A stretch of 64,000 nucleotides of DNA from Sphingobacteriaceae bacterium (GTDB lineage Bacteria; Bacteroidota; Bacteroidia; B-17B0; Aurantibacillaceae), in NCBI GenBank assembly GCA_016709575.1, contig JADJMM010000008.1:62001-126000 (forward strand), given 5' to 3'. The position numbers were made by a program, and so were the translations under genes. The notes under the pieces are model-generated. The model made no database searches. It had not been told where the DNA came from and worked only from the letters and a program-made list of their open reading frames with translations. The first letter of the stretch is position 1. Each line of letters starts with the position of its first letter. Shown in pieces: positions 40,707-49,998 of the stretch.

Positions 40707-41846
40707 TTACTTGATGTTTTCACAAAGCATTTCATCACCACCTAAGCCATTATAAATTACTTGGGTATTGTTGAATGAACCACCAATGAACTCTTCGTAA
40801 ATGAAAATGTTATTGGATAACAAATAGCACTTGCCATCACCTTCAGTAGTTTTATAAGCTATTTTACCTGTTCTATTTCTTCCTATAACAATTCCTGTTA
40901 TGGCATTTCGTTCGGTTGTCCAACCATCTTGTGTTAAAACAGCTTTTACAGCTTTTGCTCTATAAGCAGGACCATATTTTTTATCAAATCCAGCAATTAA
41001 GATTTGTTCTAGTTTAGCGTCCTTCACAACAGGAGCAGGTAATTTCCGAGATTTAATTTCTGTAACTAGGTTAGCTTTTGATACGGCTTTTATCTTCTCA
41101 ACAGTTCCATATTTATTTGTCAATTCATTACATTTTTTTACCGCATCACCACATTCAGGAATTTCAGGAAACATTTGTTGTGCAGCTTCCCAATAGGCTT
41201 GGATTCCTTGTATTTTAAAATAGGTAGCCTTGAAATCAGTTTCTTCGGTACTGGCATTTCCATATGGACTGTTAATTGATAAAACAACATCATTTATTTC
41301 TCTATTTAAAGGAATGTCTGAGCCGTTTTTCAATTCGTTAACTAAAGTTTCTAGATAAGGGTCATCTTTATATCTTTCTTTAAATGCAGCTAAAATATCT
41401 TTTCGTTCTAAAATTGATTTAACTCTGGTTTTAAAGTCAGTTATTTCTTTTTCTTGATAGGGGAGTGGAATTTGAACACATCTTGTTACATCATTAAACA
41501 TCTGTGTAATTTGGCGTGTTTTTTCATTCTTGGCTTCTGTAGAATTCTTTTTCTCATTAAACTGGGCGTCTTCATTGGCCAGTTTCTTTTCTAACTCAGT
41601 TTTGCGTTTATTAAACTCTTCTTCCATGGCACTAGTGCTATACGAAGGGTCTTTTTCTTTTACTCCGGCTATCGCTTTTTCCATATTGGCAATAGTTGAT
41701 TCAGTTCCTTTTCCATTTTTGAATACTTCTGCTTGTCGCCAAAAAGTAGAGACATACATTTTAGCCGCACCTTTATAACTAACGTCTTGAGCAAAGCTAT
41801 TCATGCTCAATAAGAGAATGAATAATGTGATTTTTATTAGTTTCAT
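40707..41846 (-). CDS. Secreted protein of unknown function, first gene of a small envelope operon
   Basis: A 379-residue exported protein: signal peptide MKLIKITLFILLLSMNSFAQ, a helical domain to ~residue 250 (coiled stretch SAMEEEFNKRKTELEKKLANED), and a small beta-rich C-terminal domain (GIVIGRNRTGKIAYKTTEG, CYLLSNNIFIYEEFIGGSF). The tail with paired Cys and short strands resembles lipocalin-like plugs seen in other Bacteroidota proteins, but I cannot name the family. It heads a run of genes on the same strand (40427, 40081, 39600, 39266, 38668) separated by under 65 bases. Confidence 0.65.
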   Translation of the reverse strand: MKLIKITLFILLLSMNSFAQDVSYKGAAKMYVSTFWRQAEVFKNGKGTESTIANMEKAIAGVKEKDPSYSTSAMEEEFNKRKTELEKKLANEDAQFNEKKNSTEAKNEKTRQITQMFNDVTRCVQIPLPYQEKEITDFKTRVKSILERKDILAAFKERYKDDPYLETLVNELKNGSDIPLNREINDVVLSINSPYGNASTEETDFKATYFKIQGIQAYWEAAQQMFPEIPECGDAVKKCNELTNKYGTVEKIKAVSKANLVTEIKSRKLPAPVVKDAKLEQILIAGFDKKYGPAYRAKAVKAVLTQDGWTTERNAITGIVIGRNRTGKIAYKTTEGDGKCYLLSNNIFIYEEFIGGSFNNTQVIYNGLGGDEMLCENIK

Positions 41847-41883
41847 TTTAAGAATTGTAATGGTTATTACTAAATTTTGCTGA

Positions 41884-41966
41884 AATAAAGAGGAAGAATA
41901 ACTCTCCCTCTTTTTTTAAAGGCGCTATTAAAATCTATATCTTAATAGTAGCACCTTTATTTTCAA
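41884..41966. terminator. Tandem hairpins downstream of the first SBBP gene
   Basis: AAGAGG...CCTCTTTTTTT (41888-41919) and a longer stem AAAGG-CGCTATTAA/TTAATAG-TAGCACCTTT (41919-41963). The first has a T run on the plus strand; on the minus strand neither has a good T run, so termination of the SBBP gene is likely but weak. Confidence 0.45.
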
Positions 41967-41967
41967 T

Positions 41968-43692
41968 TTATTTTGAAATGCTAATTTTTCGAATTAAATT
42001 TTTATTCGATAAGTAATAAATACCAGAAGATAGTTCAGAAACATCTATAGTAGTATTCTCTTCTCCCACTTCAATTGTTTTAACTAACTGACCAAATGGA
42101 TTGTGAATAGTATAGGTTCCGAAATATTTTGTAGACAAATTAAATATCCCATTGGTTGGATTAGGATAAAGTAGAAGGGATTCAGTAATGGTGCTTTCAT
42201 CAACGTTGGTGTTAATATTGGTTCCCATTTTATGAACGAAACAATCTGTAATACCTGCTGCTGATAATGTATATGTACCCGCAGTTTGATCAAAATCGCC
42301 AGAGCCAACATAAACTCCGGTTGTGTAAACGTAACCAAGAGCATCTACAGCAATAGAAGTACCTTGATCGGTAGAAGAAGTACCTCCCATTTGAACTGCC
42401 CAAACAAAATTGCCCGAAGCATCGAGTTTAGAAACAAATATATCACTGTTGGAGGTATTCCCACCGGCAACTGTTAAAGTGTAATTACTTGGTCCTGGAT
42501 CAAAGTCGCCAGTTCCTGAAAAGAAGCCAGTAGTATAAACGTTATTGTTCGCGTCTAATGTAATAGCTAATCCATCATCCGCACCTGTATTTGTACCACC
42601 AAGTTGTTTAGCCCAAACAAAGTTACCTGAGACATCCAATTTTGAGACAAAAATATCAGCATCACCTGTAACACCTGTTACTAAAGTGTAAGTTCCTGGT
42701 CCTAAATCAAAATCTACTGTTGCAGCGAATGCACTTGTTGTATAAACATTAAAATTGTTATCAACGGCTATTCCTTTTCCGGTTTGGCAAGTAAATTGTT
42801 TAGCCCAAACAAAATTGCCCAATGGGTCTAGTTTAGAAATAAACATATCTGTGCTTGCGGCTGCTGTAAATGAAACAACACCAGCACCCGGATCAAAATC
42901 TGCGGTATTACTAAAAGAGCCTGTTGTATATACATTGTTATTTGCATCAACAGCAATGGCAGAACCCATATCATTAAAAGAACCGCCCATATTTTTGGCC
43001 CAAATAAAATTTCCTGAAGCATCTAATTTTGACACGAAAACATCAAACTTGCCTGAGCCCGGTGAGGTTAAAGTAAATGTTCCGGCACCCGGATCAAAAT
43101 CCACAGTGTTCGAAAAGTATCCAGTAGTATATATATTATTGCTTGCATCTAAAGCTATTGCTTGTCCTCTATCAGGGTTAAAGGATCCTATTCTTTTCAC
43201 CCAAACAAAATTACCGTTTGCATCTAGGTTTATGATGAAGGCATCCGGATTAGTGCCAGATCCAAGCGTAAAACTTGTTGTTGAGCTTGGATCAAAATCT
43301 GTAGTTCCTGTAAATTCTCCTGTGATTATAATATTTCCGGAAGTATTTACCTTAATCCCATATGGCATAGTATAGGCAGAAGTGCCTCCGAAGCCTTTCC
43401 CCCAAATAAAATTACCGGAGGAATTAAATTTAGCAACATAAACATCCTGAACTCCCGCAGCGGCTAAGGTAAAAGTTGACGGCCCCGGATCAATATCAAT
43501 TGTTCCTTGGAATATTCCGGTTGTAATTACATTTCCACCGGCATCAACAGCAATACCTTTGCTGATGTCTGATGAAGCGCCTCCAATAGAACGAGCCCAT
43601 TGAAAATTTTGTGCCTGAATTGCATATGCACCAATGCACATGGCCCATAATAGTAGGGTCTTTTTTCTAAAATTGAATACTGTTTTTTTCAT
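41968..43692 (-). CDS. SBBP beta-propeller surface protein with T9SS sorting domain
   Basis: A 574-residue exported protein: signal peptide ending in AYAIQAQ, then about ten repeats, each with the core ASGNFIWAK, AIAVDANNNVYTTGSFSNTADFDPG and a short third strand. These are SBBP/bacterial beta-propeller repeats with the DFDPG word. The last ~75 residues are a type IX sorting domain (YPNPTNGIF, VSELSSGIYYL, ending in ISISK). The protein is thus secreted through the outer membrane and anchored on the surface. It is a shorter paralogue of the next upstream gene. Two GTTTACC/GTTAAC boxes upstream suggest control by the adjacent LytTR regulator. Confidence 0.88.
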   Translation of the reverse strand: MKKTVFNFRKKTLLLWAMCIGAYAIQAQNFQWARSIGGASSDISKGIAVDAGGNVITTGIFQGTIDIDPGPSTFTLAAAGVQDVYVAKFNSSGNFIWGKGFGGTSAYTMPYGIKVNTSGNIIITGEFTGTTDFDPSSTTSFTLGSGTNPDAFIINLDANGNFVWVKRIGSFNPDRGQAIALDASNNIYTTGYFSNTVDFDPGAGTFTLTSPGSGKFDVFVSKLDASGNFIWAKNMGGSFNDMGSAIAVDANNNVYTTGSFSNTADFDPGAGVVSFTAAASTDMFISKLDPLGNFVWAKQFTCQTGKGIAVDNNFNVYTTSAFAATVDFDLGPGTYTLVTGVTGDADIFVSKLDVSGNFVWAKQLGGTNTGADDGLAITLDANNNVYTTGFFSGTGDFDPGPSNYTLTVAGGNTSNSDIFVSKLDASGNFVWAVQMGGTSSTDQGTSIAVDALGYVYTTGVYVGSGDFDQTAGTYTLSAAGITDCFVHKMGTNINTNVDESTITESLLLYPNPTNGIFNLSTKYFGTYTIHNPFGQLVKTIEVGEENTTIDVSELSSGIYYLSNKNLIRKISISK

Positions 43693-43733
43693 AAGATATA
43701 GATTTGTGTACTAAATTATAGCGACTCTAAATA

Positions 43734-43783
43734 AGTTAACGGACAGATTGGTAAACGGGAAGATTTGTTTGGTAAGTGGGAAG
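43734..43783 (-). promoter_or_regulatory. Candidate LytTR regulator boxes, SBBP gene 1
   Basis: On the plus strand TTGGTAAACGGGAAG (43748-43762) is repeated 21 bases on as TTGGTAAGTGGGAAG (43769-43783), two turns of the helix apart, with AGTTAACGGACA (43734-43745) next to them. Read on the minus strand the cores are GTTTACC and TCCGTTAAC, the latter a full match to the LytTR consensus [TA][AC][CA]GTTN[AG][TC]. Located 42-91 bases ahead of the start codon. Confidence 0.6.
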
Positions 43784-43799
43784 CTGTTATTTGTAAATG

Positions 43800-43828
43800 A
43801 AAAAAGGAGAATATTTCTATTCTCCCTT
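43800..43828 (-). terminator. Intrinsic terminator of SBBP gene 2
   Basis: GGGAGAATA...TATTCTCC followed on the minus strand by TTTTTT; stem of seven to eight pairs, about 50 bases past the stop at 43881. Confidence 0.85.
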
Positions 43829-43880
43829 TGGTTTACCGGTAAGAATTTAGGTAAGCAACAACATAATTTATAGTGCTATG

Positions 43881-46800
43881 CTAGTTTTTTATTACTTTTT
43901 TGCTGGTTTTGCCATTTTCGTTTTTTATTTCGAAGTAATACATACCCGCATTAAAATCTGAAATATTTACGGTGTTATTGCCTTGGTGTAAATTAACTTC
44001 CTTAATGTTTTTCCCCAACACATCTGTTATCTGTAATGTAGCATTAACTCCAAGTACGATAAGTAAATTTTCATTTCCTGAAGTGGGATTAGGATAAATT
44101 GAGAATAGAATATTGTTTTCATTTTCATAAATCCCAACACAGGCATTAACAAATACCGTCGTATTTGACGAACCTGTACACGACCCACTTGTGTCCTTTA
44201 CTGAGTACGTCGTTCTAGTAGTTGGACTAACCACAATTGAGGAAGAGTTTGAAGACGTGTTCCAAGTATATGTTGTTGCACCTGATGCAGTAATTGTTGT
44301 TGTTGCTCCAACACAAATATTAGAATTGGTTGCTGAAGCATTAACTGTAATGCTACTTCCAACGGAAACAGTTGTTACAGCTAAACCATAACAGGCACCT
44401 GTAAAACCTGCTGCTGTGTAGGTTGTATTAGCAGTTGGTGTAACTACGATACTTGTTGTGGTTGGTCCGGTATTCCAAGTATAGCTGCTTGCTGCGCCAA
44501 TGATTGATAAGGTTGCTGAACCTCCGGTGCAAATTACTGATGAAGAATTGGCAATAGAAATAGTTGGACTTGATGTTACGGATATAGTAATCAATTTTGT
44601 ATCTGTGCATGATAAAATAGTTCCTGTTACAGTATATGTAGTAGTTGTACTTGGTGTTACAGAAATCGTACTTGTAGTAGCACTAGTGTTCCATAAATAA
44701 GAAGTAGCACCGCTTGCAGTTAATGTACTTGCATCGCCACTACAAATGTTTGCGGAACTTGCACTAAGGTTTACAGTAGGGGTAGTTAAAATACCTACAT
44801 TAATTGTATTTGAGGAAGTACATCCAAGACTACTAGTTCCTACAACTGTATAGGTTGAAAATACAGTTGGATTTACTGCAAAAGTTGGTGTAACCGGACC
44901 TGAAACCCAAGTATAGGTTGAAGCCCCACCGGAAAACAAAGTAATATAACTTCCATTACAAACAACAGCTGAAGGTGGTCCAACTGTTATATTCGGTAAA
45001 CTTACAACCGTAATAGAGCTTGTAGCTGTGCTAGTGCAACCATTAACACTTGTGCCGATTAAACTAAAACTGGTGTTAGTCAGAATAGGACTTGTAATGC
45101 AACTGCTACCTGTTGTTGAATTCATATAAGAGTAGGTACTCGCTCCGTTAGGAATAACAGTAAAGCTACTACCATTACACACGGTTCCGCTATTTACAGT
45201 AATTGTTGGTGTTGGGTTTACTGTAATGGTAACGGGGGTGCGATTTGCACTGTTCATACAAGTAAATGCTTCTGCATAATAAGTGTAAGTGCCGGTAGTT
45301 AAAGTTGGCGTTGTAAAATTAGAGCCACTTCCTAAAACTGTTGTACTAGTTGAGCTTGCAAACCAGCTAACGGTTCCCGAACCTGTTGCACTTAAGGTTG
45401 TGCTTTGGTTTGGGCAAATTGATAAATTTACACTTGCTGTTGTATTAGTTGGAAATGTTGGTTGAACACAAGGAAACAGTTTTTGAACAAAAGCATCTGT
45501 TGAACCCGCAGAAGTAATTGGGAAAGCGGGAGAACCCGGATCAAAATCGGTAGTTGTGTTAAAAGAACCTGTTGTATAAACATTATTACTTGCATCAATA
45601 ATAATTGAATTTGCTACATCAACAGCGCTCCCGCCAAATTTTACAGCCGCTAAAAAATTTCCAGAAGCGTTTAATTTACTGATAAAAACATCGCTGCTCG
45701 CTGCGGATAAATTATATACACCAACTCCCGGATCAAAATCTACTGTAGTTTGAAAAGTACCTGTTGTGTAGATATTATTAGCAGCATCAGTACGAACTGC
45801 TACCCCTCCATCACTTGAAGTAGAACCAAATGAGGTTGCCCAAATATAATTACCAGAGCCATCTAATTTTAAAATAAAACAATCGCCCATGCCAGATCCT
45901 GTTTCTGTTAAATTTGCAACGCCAACGCCCGGATCAAAATCTACTGTACCATAAAATGCACCTGTTGCTAATACGTTACCTAGTCCATCTAAAGCTATAT
46001 CGCCTAATCCATTAGCAAAGGTGTTGCCTACTTGTTTGGCCCAAACAAAATTTCCAGCAGTATTTAATTTTAAAATAAAAGGATCTTGAGGACCAAAGGA
46101 AGTCATTGTATAGGTTCCTACTCCTGGATCAAAATCCACAGTATTGCCAAAAAATCCTCCAACATAAACATTACCTGTTCCATCAACTTTTAAAGAAGTT
46201 CCCATTTCAGTTATTGTAGCACCTCCCATAGATTTTGCGAATACTAAAACACCCGCCGATGTATATTTACATACGTGTATATCAAATCCTGCGGAAGCAG
46301 AAAGTGTTGCAGTTCCAACTCCCGGATCGAAATCGGCAGTACCAAAATAATAGCCTGTTATGTAAATATTATTGCTAGCATCAACGCTAATTGAACGTGC
46401 AACATCTGTACCACTGGCACCACCAACTGAAAAAGCACTAACAAAAGTTCCGGCCGAACTTAACTTAAGAACAAAAATATCCAAACCACCACTTGAAGTT
46501 AAGTTGTATACCGATGCTCCTGGGTCGAAGTCAACTGTTCCTGCAAAATATCCGGTAACGTAAATATTACCTGACGCATCGCTAGTAATGGAGCGGGCAA
46601 CATCTGATCCAGTTCCTCCAATTGTTTTTGCCCAAACAAAATTGCCTGTGGCATCTAATTTACTTATATAAATATCTTCAGCACCTGCGGTTGTTACAGT
46701 AACTGACGCAACTCCCGGATCAAAGTCTGTAGTGCCAGAAAAACTTCCAGCAGAATAAACATTTCCTGACGCATCTAACGTTACGCCATAGCCAACTTCG

Positions 46801-46898
46801 GGACCAGAACCACTTATACTTTTAGCCCATTGAAAAGCTAAATTTTGTGCATTTCCAAATACAGAAATGAAACTAAGAATACATAAAATTTTTTTCAT
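43881..46898 (-). CDS. Large SBBP/Ig-like surface protein with T9SS sorting domain
   Basis: Starts at ATG 46896-46898 (MKKILCILSFISVFG), since the longer reading would add a non-signal leader. The 1,005-residue product has a signal peptide, about eleven SBBP repeats (ASGNIYVTGYFAGTVDFDPG pattern) to ~470, then a chain of six or seven ~80-residue Ig-like/PKD-like repeats (SATLSIIGAASSYTWNTG, TPTTTYTVTG forms) rich in Ser/Thr, and a ~70-residue type IX sorting tail (YPNPTSGNENLL, FNAGMYYFEIK). It is likely a long surface adhesin or matrix protein. Boxes shared with its shorter paralogue lie 56-93 bases upstream. Confidence 0.88.
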   Translation of the reverse strand: MKKILCILSFISVFGNAQNLAFQWAKSISGSGPEVGYGVTLDASGNVYSAGSFSGTTDFDPGVASVTVTTAGAEDIYISKLDATGNFVWAKTIGGTGSDVARSITSDASGNIYVTGYFAGTVDFDPGASVYNLTSSGGLDIFVLKLSSAGTFVSAFSVGGASGTDVARSISVDASNNIYITGYYFGTADFDPGVGTATLSASAGFDIHVCKYTSAGVLVFAKSMGGATITEMGTSLKVDGTGNVYVGGFFGNTVDFDPGVGTYTMTSFGPQDPFILKLNTAGNFVWAKQVGNTFANGLGDIALDGLGNVLATGAFYGTVDFDPGVGVANLTETGSGMGDCFILKLDGSGNYIWATSFGSTSSDGGVAVRTDAANNIYTTGTFQTTVDFDPGVGVYNLSAASSDVFISKLNASGNFLAAVKFGGSAVDVANSIIIDASNNVYTTGSFNTTTDFDPGSPAFPITSAGSTDAFVQKLFPCVQPTFPTNTTASVNLSICPNQSTTLSATGSGTVSWFASSTSTTVLGSGSNFTTPTLTTGTYTYYAEAFTCMNSANRTPVTITVNPTPTITVNSGTVCNGSSFTVIPNGASTYSYMNSTTGSSCITSPILTNTSFSLIGTSVNGCTSTATSSITVVSLPNITVGPPSAVVCNGSYITLFSGGASTYTWVSGPVTPTFAVNPTVFSTYTVVGTSSLGCTSSNTINVGILTTPTVNLSASSANICSGDASTLTASGATSYLWNTSATTSTISVTPSTTTTYTVTGTILSCTDTKLITISVTSSPTISIANSSSVICTGGSATLSIIGAASSYTWNTGPTTTSIVVTPTANTTYTAAGFTGACYGLAVTTVSVGSSITVNASATNSNICVGATTTITASGATTYTWNTSSNSSSIVVSPTTRTTYSVKDTSGSCTGSSNTTVFVNACVGIYENENNILFSIYPNPTSGNENLLIVLGVNATLQITDVLGKNIKEVNLHQGNNTVNISDFNAGMYYFEIKNENGKTSKKVIKN

Positions 46899-46953
46899 AA
46901 GATATAGATTTATATAGCTAAAGTATTGCAAATGAGAATGGCCTAACCTTATG

Positions 46954-46991
46954 AGTTAACAGATGGGGTAACAGAGTTGGTAAACGGGAAG
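46954..46991 (-). promoter_or_regulatory. Candidate LytTR regulator boxes, SBBP gene 2
   Basis: AGTTAACAGA (46954-46963), GGTAACAG (46967-46974) and TTGGTAAACGGGAAG (46977-46991): GTT cores spaced 12 and 13 bases on the minus strand. The 15-base word TTGGTAAACGGGAAG is identical to that ahead of SBBP gene 1. Confidence 0.6.
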
Positions 46992-47058
46992 GAATTCTTT
47001 GTATTCGGAAAAAAGAAGCAGAATGAATTTACTTCAAGCAGAGTTCTTTCTTAAGTTG

Positions 47059-47809
47059 TTAGAGTTGCTTAATTATATTGGTAAGCTCATCTTTTTTTCT
47101 TTTGGAAATAGGAACAACATCATTGTTCTCCATCACTAAAAAACCGCCGTCTTTCCGGTCGAAACGAACAATTTTATTCAAGTTAATGATATGTGAATTG
47201 TGAACGCGGGAAAAACCAAATGGCACTAATAAATCTTCGTATTCTTTAAGGGTGGAAGAAACTAAAATTTCTTTTCTTGCATGAAAAAATAAATTTGGTA
47301 TAAGCTCCATCGGCTTCGCAGCGAATAATCTCACTCACTTTAATAAAGTGAATAGATTCACTATCGTTTAAAACAATTTTTTTATCAGTAGATTTTATGG
47401 ATTGCAAGCTTTCTTGTAATACTGAGAGTTGTTCGGCTAAGTCTTTACTTTTTTTATTTTTTTCAGCCTTATCAACACTTGCAATTAACTCAATCGGGTC
47501 AATAGGTTTAAGTAGAAAATCAATTGCGCTTAATTTAAAAGCATCAATGGCATATTTGTTATGTGCAGTAATAAAAATTAATTGAAAATTAAGTTCACCT
47601 TTTAGTTGTTTTACAAGATCCATACCGGTTCCATCATCCATCTCCACATCTAAAAAAACAACATCCGGATTGTGTTTTTGAATAGCTAATAAACCAGTGG
47701 CAACGCCATTTGCTTCAGCAACCGATTCTATCTTGTTACAATGTTCAAGAATTAGATTCTTTAACTCGGTTCTAATGGGTTCTTCATTATCTATTATAAG
47801 TGCTTTCAC
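47059..47809 (-). CDS. LytTR-family response regulator, one frameshift
   Basis: A 249-residue protein after removing one T of the run near 47282-47287. Residues 1-120 are a receiver domain (IIDNEE acidic pocket, phospho-acceptor Asp54 in VFLDVEMDDG, Lys102-like in LLKPIDP). Residues ~150-249 are a LytTR DNA-binding domain (IIRCEADGAYT, EILVSSTLKEYEDLL, FSRVHNSHIINLNKIVRF, VPISKRKKDEL). Its gene follows the LytS-like kinase gene by ~40 bases on the same strand, giving a complete two-component pair. LytTR proteins bind pairs of GTT-containing boxes, which are present ahead of both SBBP genes just downstream. Confidence 0.9.
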
Positions 47810-47850
47810 AACACAAAAATAGGGAAAAAGAAATTAGAAGGTCAAATAAA

Positions 47851-49755
47851 TTAGTTTGAATAGATTAAAGGCAGGAAAATACTTACCCGCAAACCAGAAT
47901 CTTGATTCTTATTTATTTCAAACCTGGCATTTGATTTGTATTGTTTATTTAAAAGAAAGAGTCTGTCTTTAACAATCTGCGTTGCTCTTGATGGATACGT
48001 TTTTTGTTCTTTAGAATCAGTAATTAACCCAATGCCGTTATCACTAATGGTTATTTCTAGCTCATTAGAAACTATTTTAAAGTCGAGCGAAATTAATCCT
48101 TTGCTTTTATTTTCAGAAAAACCGTGTTCAATGGCATTCTCAACAAAAGGTTGAATAATCATAGAAGGTAGTTTTAATTCAGATACTTCAATTTCATCTG
48201 CAAGTTTAACTTCATAATCAAACCGTCCGGGATATCGTAATTTTTGTATTTCAAAATAGTTATTCAAAAAATCTAGTTCTGTTTCGATAGTAATTTGCTC
48301 GTTATAACTGCTCTCTAAAGTTTGACGCATTATTTTAGAGTATTTAGTAAGGTAGTCTGCCGTTTTAGCGCTGTTGTTTTCTTTTAAAGTATAAGCACGT
48401 AGGGAGGATAAAATATTAAAAAAGAAATGAGGGTCCATTCGGGCGCGGTTTAGACGCTGCTCTGTTTCAATGGATTTTAATTTACTTTTAATTACTGTTT
48501 GTCGATATAAGAAGATGATAACGATGATTGCGAATATAGATGCAATAATACCTGCAATTAAAAATTTAGTATTAATGGATGCTATTTCCTTTTCTTTACT
48601 GAGTGTCATTATTTTTTTCTCATTTTCAGCTCTGTCATATTTTTGCGATAATTCGTTTATTTCTTTGCTTTTATCTACATTATAAATACTGTCTTTAATA
48701 TTGTCAAAGCGTTCAAGACCATATATTGCTTCACTTAAGTTTCCTGTTTTTTTATTCAATTGAAAATATCGCTGGTAGTAGTTTAACCAGTAGTATTGCA
48801 CGTTGATTAGAGGTAATTGACTTTTAAAAGAATCAAGATAACAGAGTGCTTTGTCGTATTCCTTTTTTTCTTGGTAGTAATCTGAGAATTTAACATAGCT
48901 CATTATAATCTCACCTGGGTATAAGTACTTTCGGTATTTCAAAGCTTCCTTAGCGTATTGAATACCTGGTTCAAGTTCATTTTTCACGAAATAGTTATCA
49001 GAAATAATATTAAGAATGGCATAAGCTCTTGTATAATAACCGTATTCTTTAATTAATTCATAACATTCTTTTGCTATTGCGATGGAACTGTCAACATAAG
49101 TTGGGGAAATAAATCGTAAATCCATATAGGCGCGGGAAAGGATATTACGTGCGAATATTTTAGCGTAAGGTCTTTTTAATTTTGGAAACAAAGCAATGGC
49201 CTTATTTTTATATTCATTGGCCTCCTCGTTTTGTGAATCGGCAACCATGATATCTGCCAACTTACAATAAGTTAAAACCAGGCCATCTATATTTGATGTT
49301 TTTTCAAAGAGAGGTATGGCTTTTATAAAATACTCTAATGATGTTTTTTTATCCCCAGATCTGTAATAAACAATCCCTAAGTAATAGTAAATATCTGCCT
49401 TCAGGGAATCAGGAATGTTTTTGGTGTCTTTTAAAATTTTATTTAAAATTACAATGGCAGTATCAAAAAGATTTTTTTGTTGGTAGCCAATTGCTGTATA
49501 TAACTGAGAATAGTTTAAATTATTAATGTCGTTTGTTTTTCTGAATCCTTCTTGAGCCATTTCAGAATAAAATAGCACAGAATCCGGCTTTCCATATTTT
49601 TCAATATGAAGTAATGAAATGTTTAAGCATTGAATAGCATGCTTCTGACCTGTAAGATTCTTTAATTCTGATTTTAAAACTTCTAATTCTTGTGAAGTTG
49701 AAGTTTTATAAAAAAAGAAGGCTGTAAGGACTATGAATATAATTCTGTATTTCAT
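47851..49755 (-). CDS. LytS/YehU-type histidine kinase with TPR sensor region
   Basis: Start MKYRIIFIVLTAFFFYKTS at 49755 is chosen because it opens a signal peptide. The 634-residue chain has ~330 residues of TPR units (e.g. IYYYLGIVYYRSGDKKTSLEYF), a membrane span (FLIAGIIASIFAIIVIIFLY), the His_kinase motif DPHFFFNILSSLRAYT with the phospho-His near 441, and an HATPase domain (SMIIQPFVENAIEHGF N-box, ISDNGIGL G-box). It should phosphorylate the LytTR regulator encoded downstream in response to a periplasmic signal. Confidence 0.9.
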   Translation of the reverse strand: MKYRIIFIVLTAFFFYKTSTSQELEVLKSELKNLTGQKHAIQCLNISLLHIEKYGKPDSVLFYSEMAQEGFRKTNDINNLNYSQLYTAIGYQQKNLFDTAIVILNKILKDTKNIPDSLKADIYYYLGIVYYRSGDKKTSLEYFIKAIPLFEKTSNIDGLVLTYCKLADIMVADSQNEEANEYKNKAIALFPKLKRPYAKIFARNILSRAYMDLRFISPTYVDSSIAIAKECYELIKEYGYYTRAYAILNIISDNYFVKNELEPGIQYAKEALKYRKYLYPGEIIMSYVKFSDYYQEKKEYDKALCYLDSFKSQLPLINVQYYWLNYYQRYFQLNKKTGNLSEAIYGLERFDNIKDSIYNVDKSKEINELSQKYDRAENEKKIMTLSKEKEIASINTKFLIAGIIASIFAIIVIIFLYRQTVIKSKLKSIETEQRLNRARMDPHFFFNILSSLRAYTLKENNSAKTADYLTKYSKIMRQTLESSYNEQITIETELDFLNNYFEIQKLRYPGRFDYEVKLADEIEVSELKLPSMIIQPFVENAIEHGFSENKSKGLISLDFKIVSNELEITISDNGIGLITDSKEQKTYPSRATQIVKDRLFLLNKQYKSNARFEINKNQDSGLRVSIFLPLIYSN

Positions 49756-49846
49756 TAATAATTTAGCGAAAAGCAAAAGTACAACTTAAATTATTTGAAT
49801 AAGGCTCGCTCTGCCGGCTATTTTTTATGATATTAATATATAGCTA

Positions 49847-49882
49847 CAAAAAAATCCCCCTGTAATCTAATAACAGGGGAGG
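49847..49882 (-). terminator. Terminator downstream of tRNA-Arg
   Basis: CCCCTGTTATTAGATTACAGGGG followed on the minus strand by ATTTTTTT; strong seven-pair stem 14 bases past the tRNA. Confidence 0.88.
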
Positions 49883-49895
49883 TTTTGAATTGTTG

Positions 49896-49969
49896 TGGTC
49901 ATGTAGGGATTCGAACCCCAAACCTTCGCATCCGTAGTGCGATGCTCTATCCAGTTGAGCTACATAACC
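49896..49969 (-). tRNA. tRNA-Arg (ACG)
   Basis: 74-nt cloverleaf on the minus strand: acceptor GGTTATG/CATGACC (one G-T pair), D arm GCTC...GAGC, anticodon stem TCGCA/TGCGA with loop CTACGGA (anticodon ACG, read as ICG), T arm with GGTTCGAAT. The CCA end is not encoded. Confidence 0.95.
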
Positions 49970-49998
49970 GTTAAATTCGAGGGGCAAATATAGTAAAT

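Noticed and set aside
40706..40741. Upstream ATG (40741) for the small two-span membrane protein
   Set aside because: Would overlap the end of the preceding gene and add a soluble leader; 40705 gives a better start.
42755..43375. 206-codon open frame on the plus strand
   Set aside because: Lies fully antisense to the SBBP repeats; its protein is just the repeated mirror of that code with no start context or family match.
41968..46898. Repetitive DNA in the SBBP genes as a mobile repeat
   Set aside because: Periodicity follows the protein repeat (about 60 codons) and is coding throughout.
43734..46991. CRISPR-like direct repeats
   Set aside because: Short boxes of 9-15 bases, few copies, located at promoters; no spacer array or cas genes.
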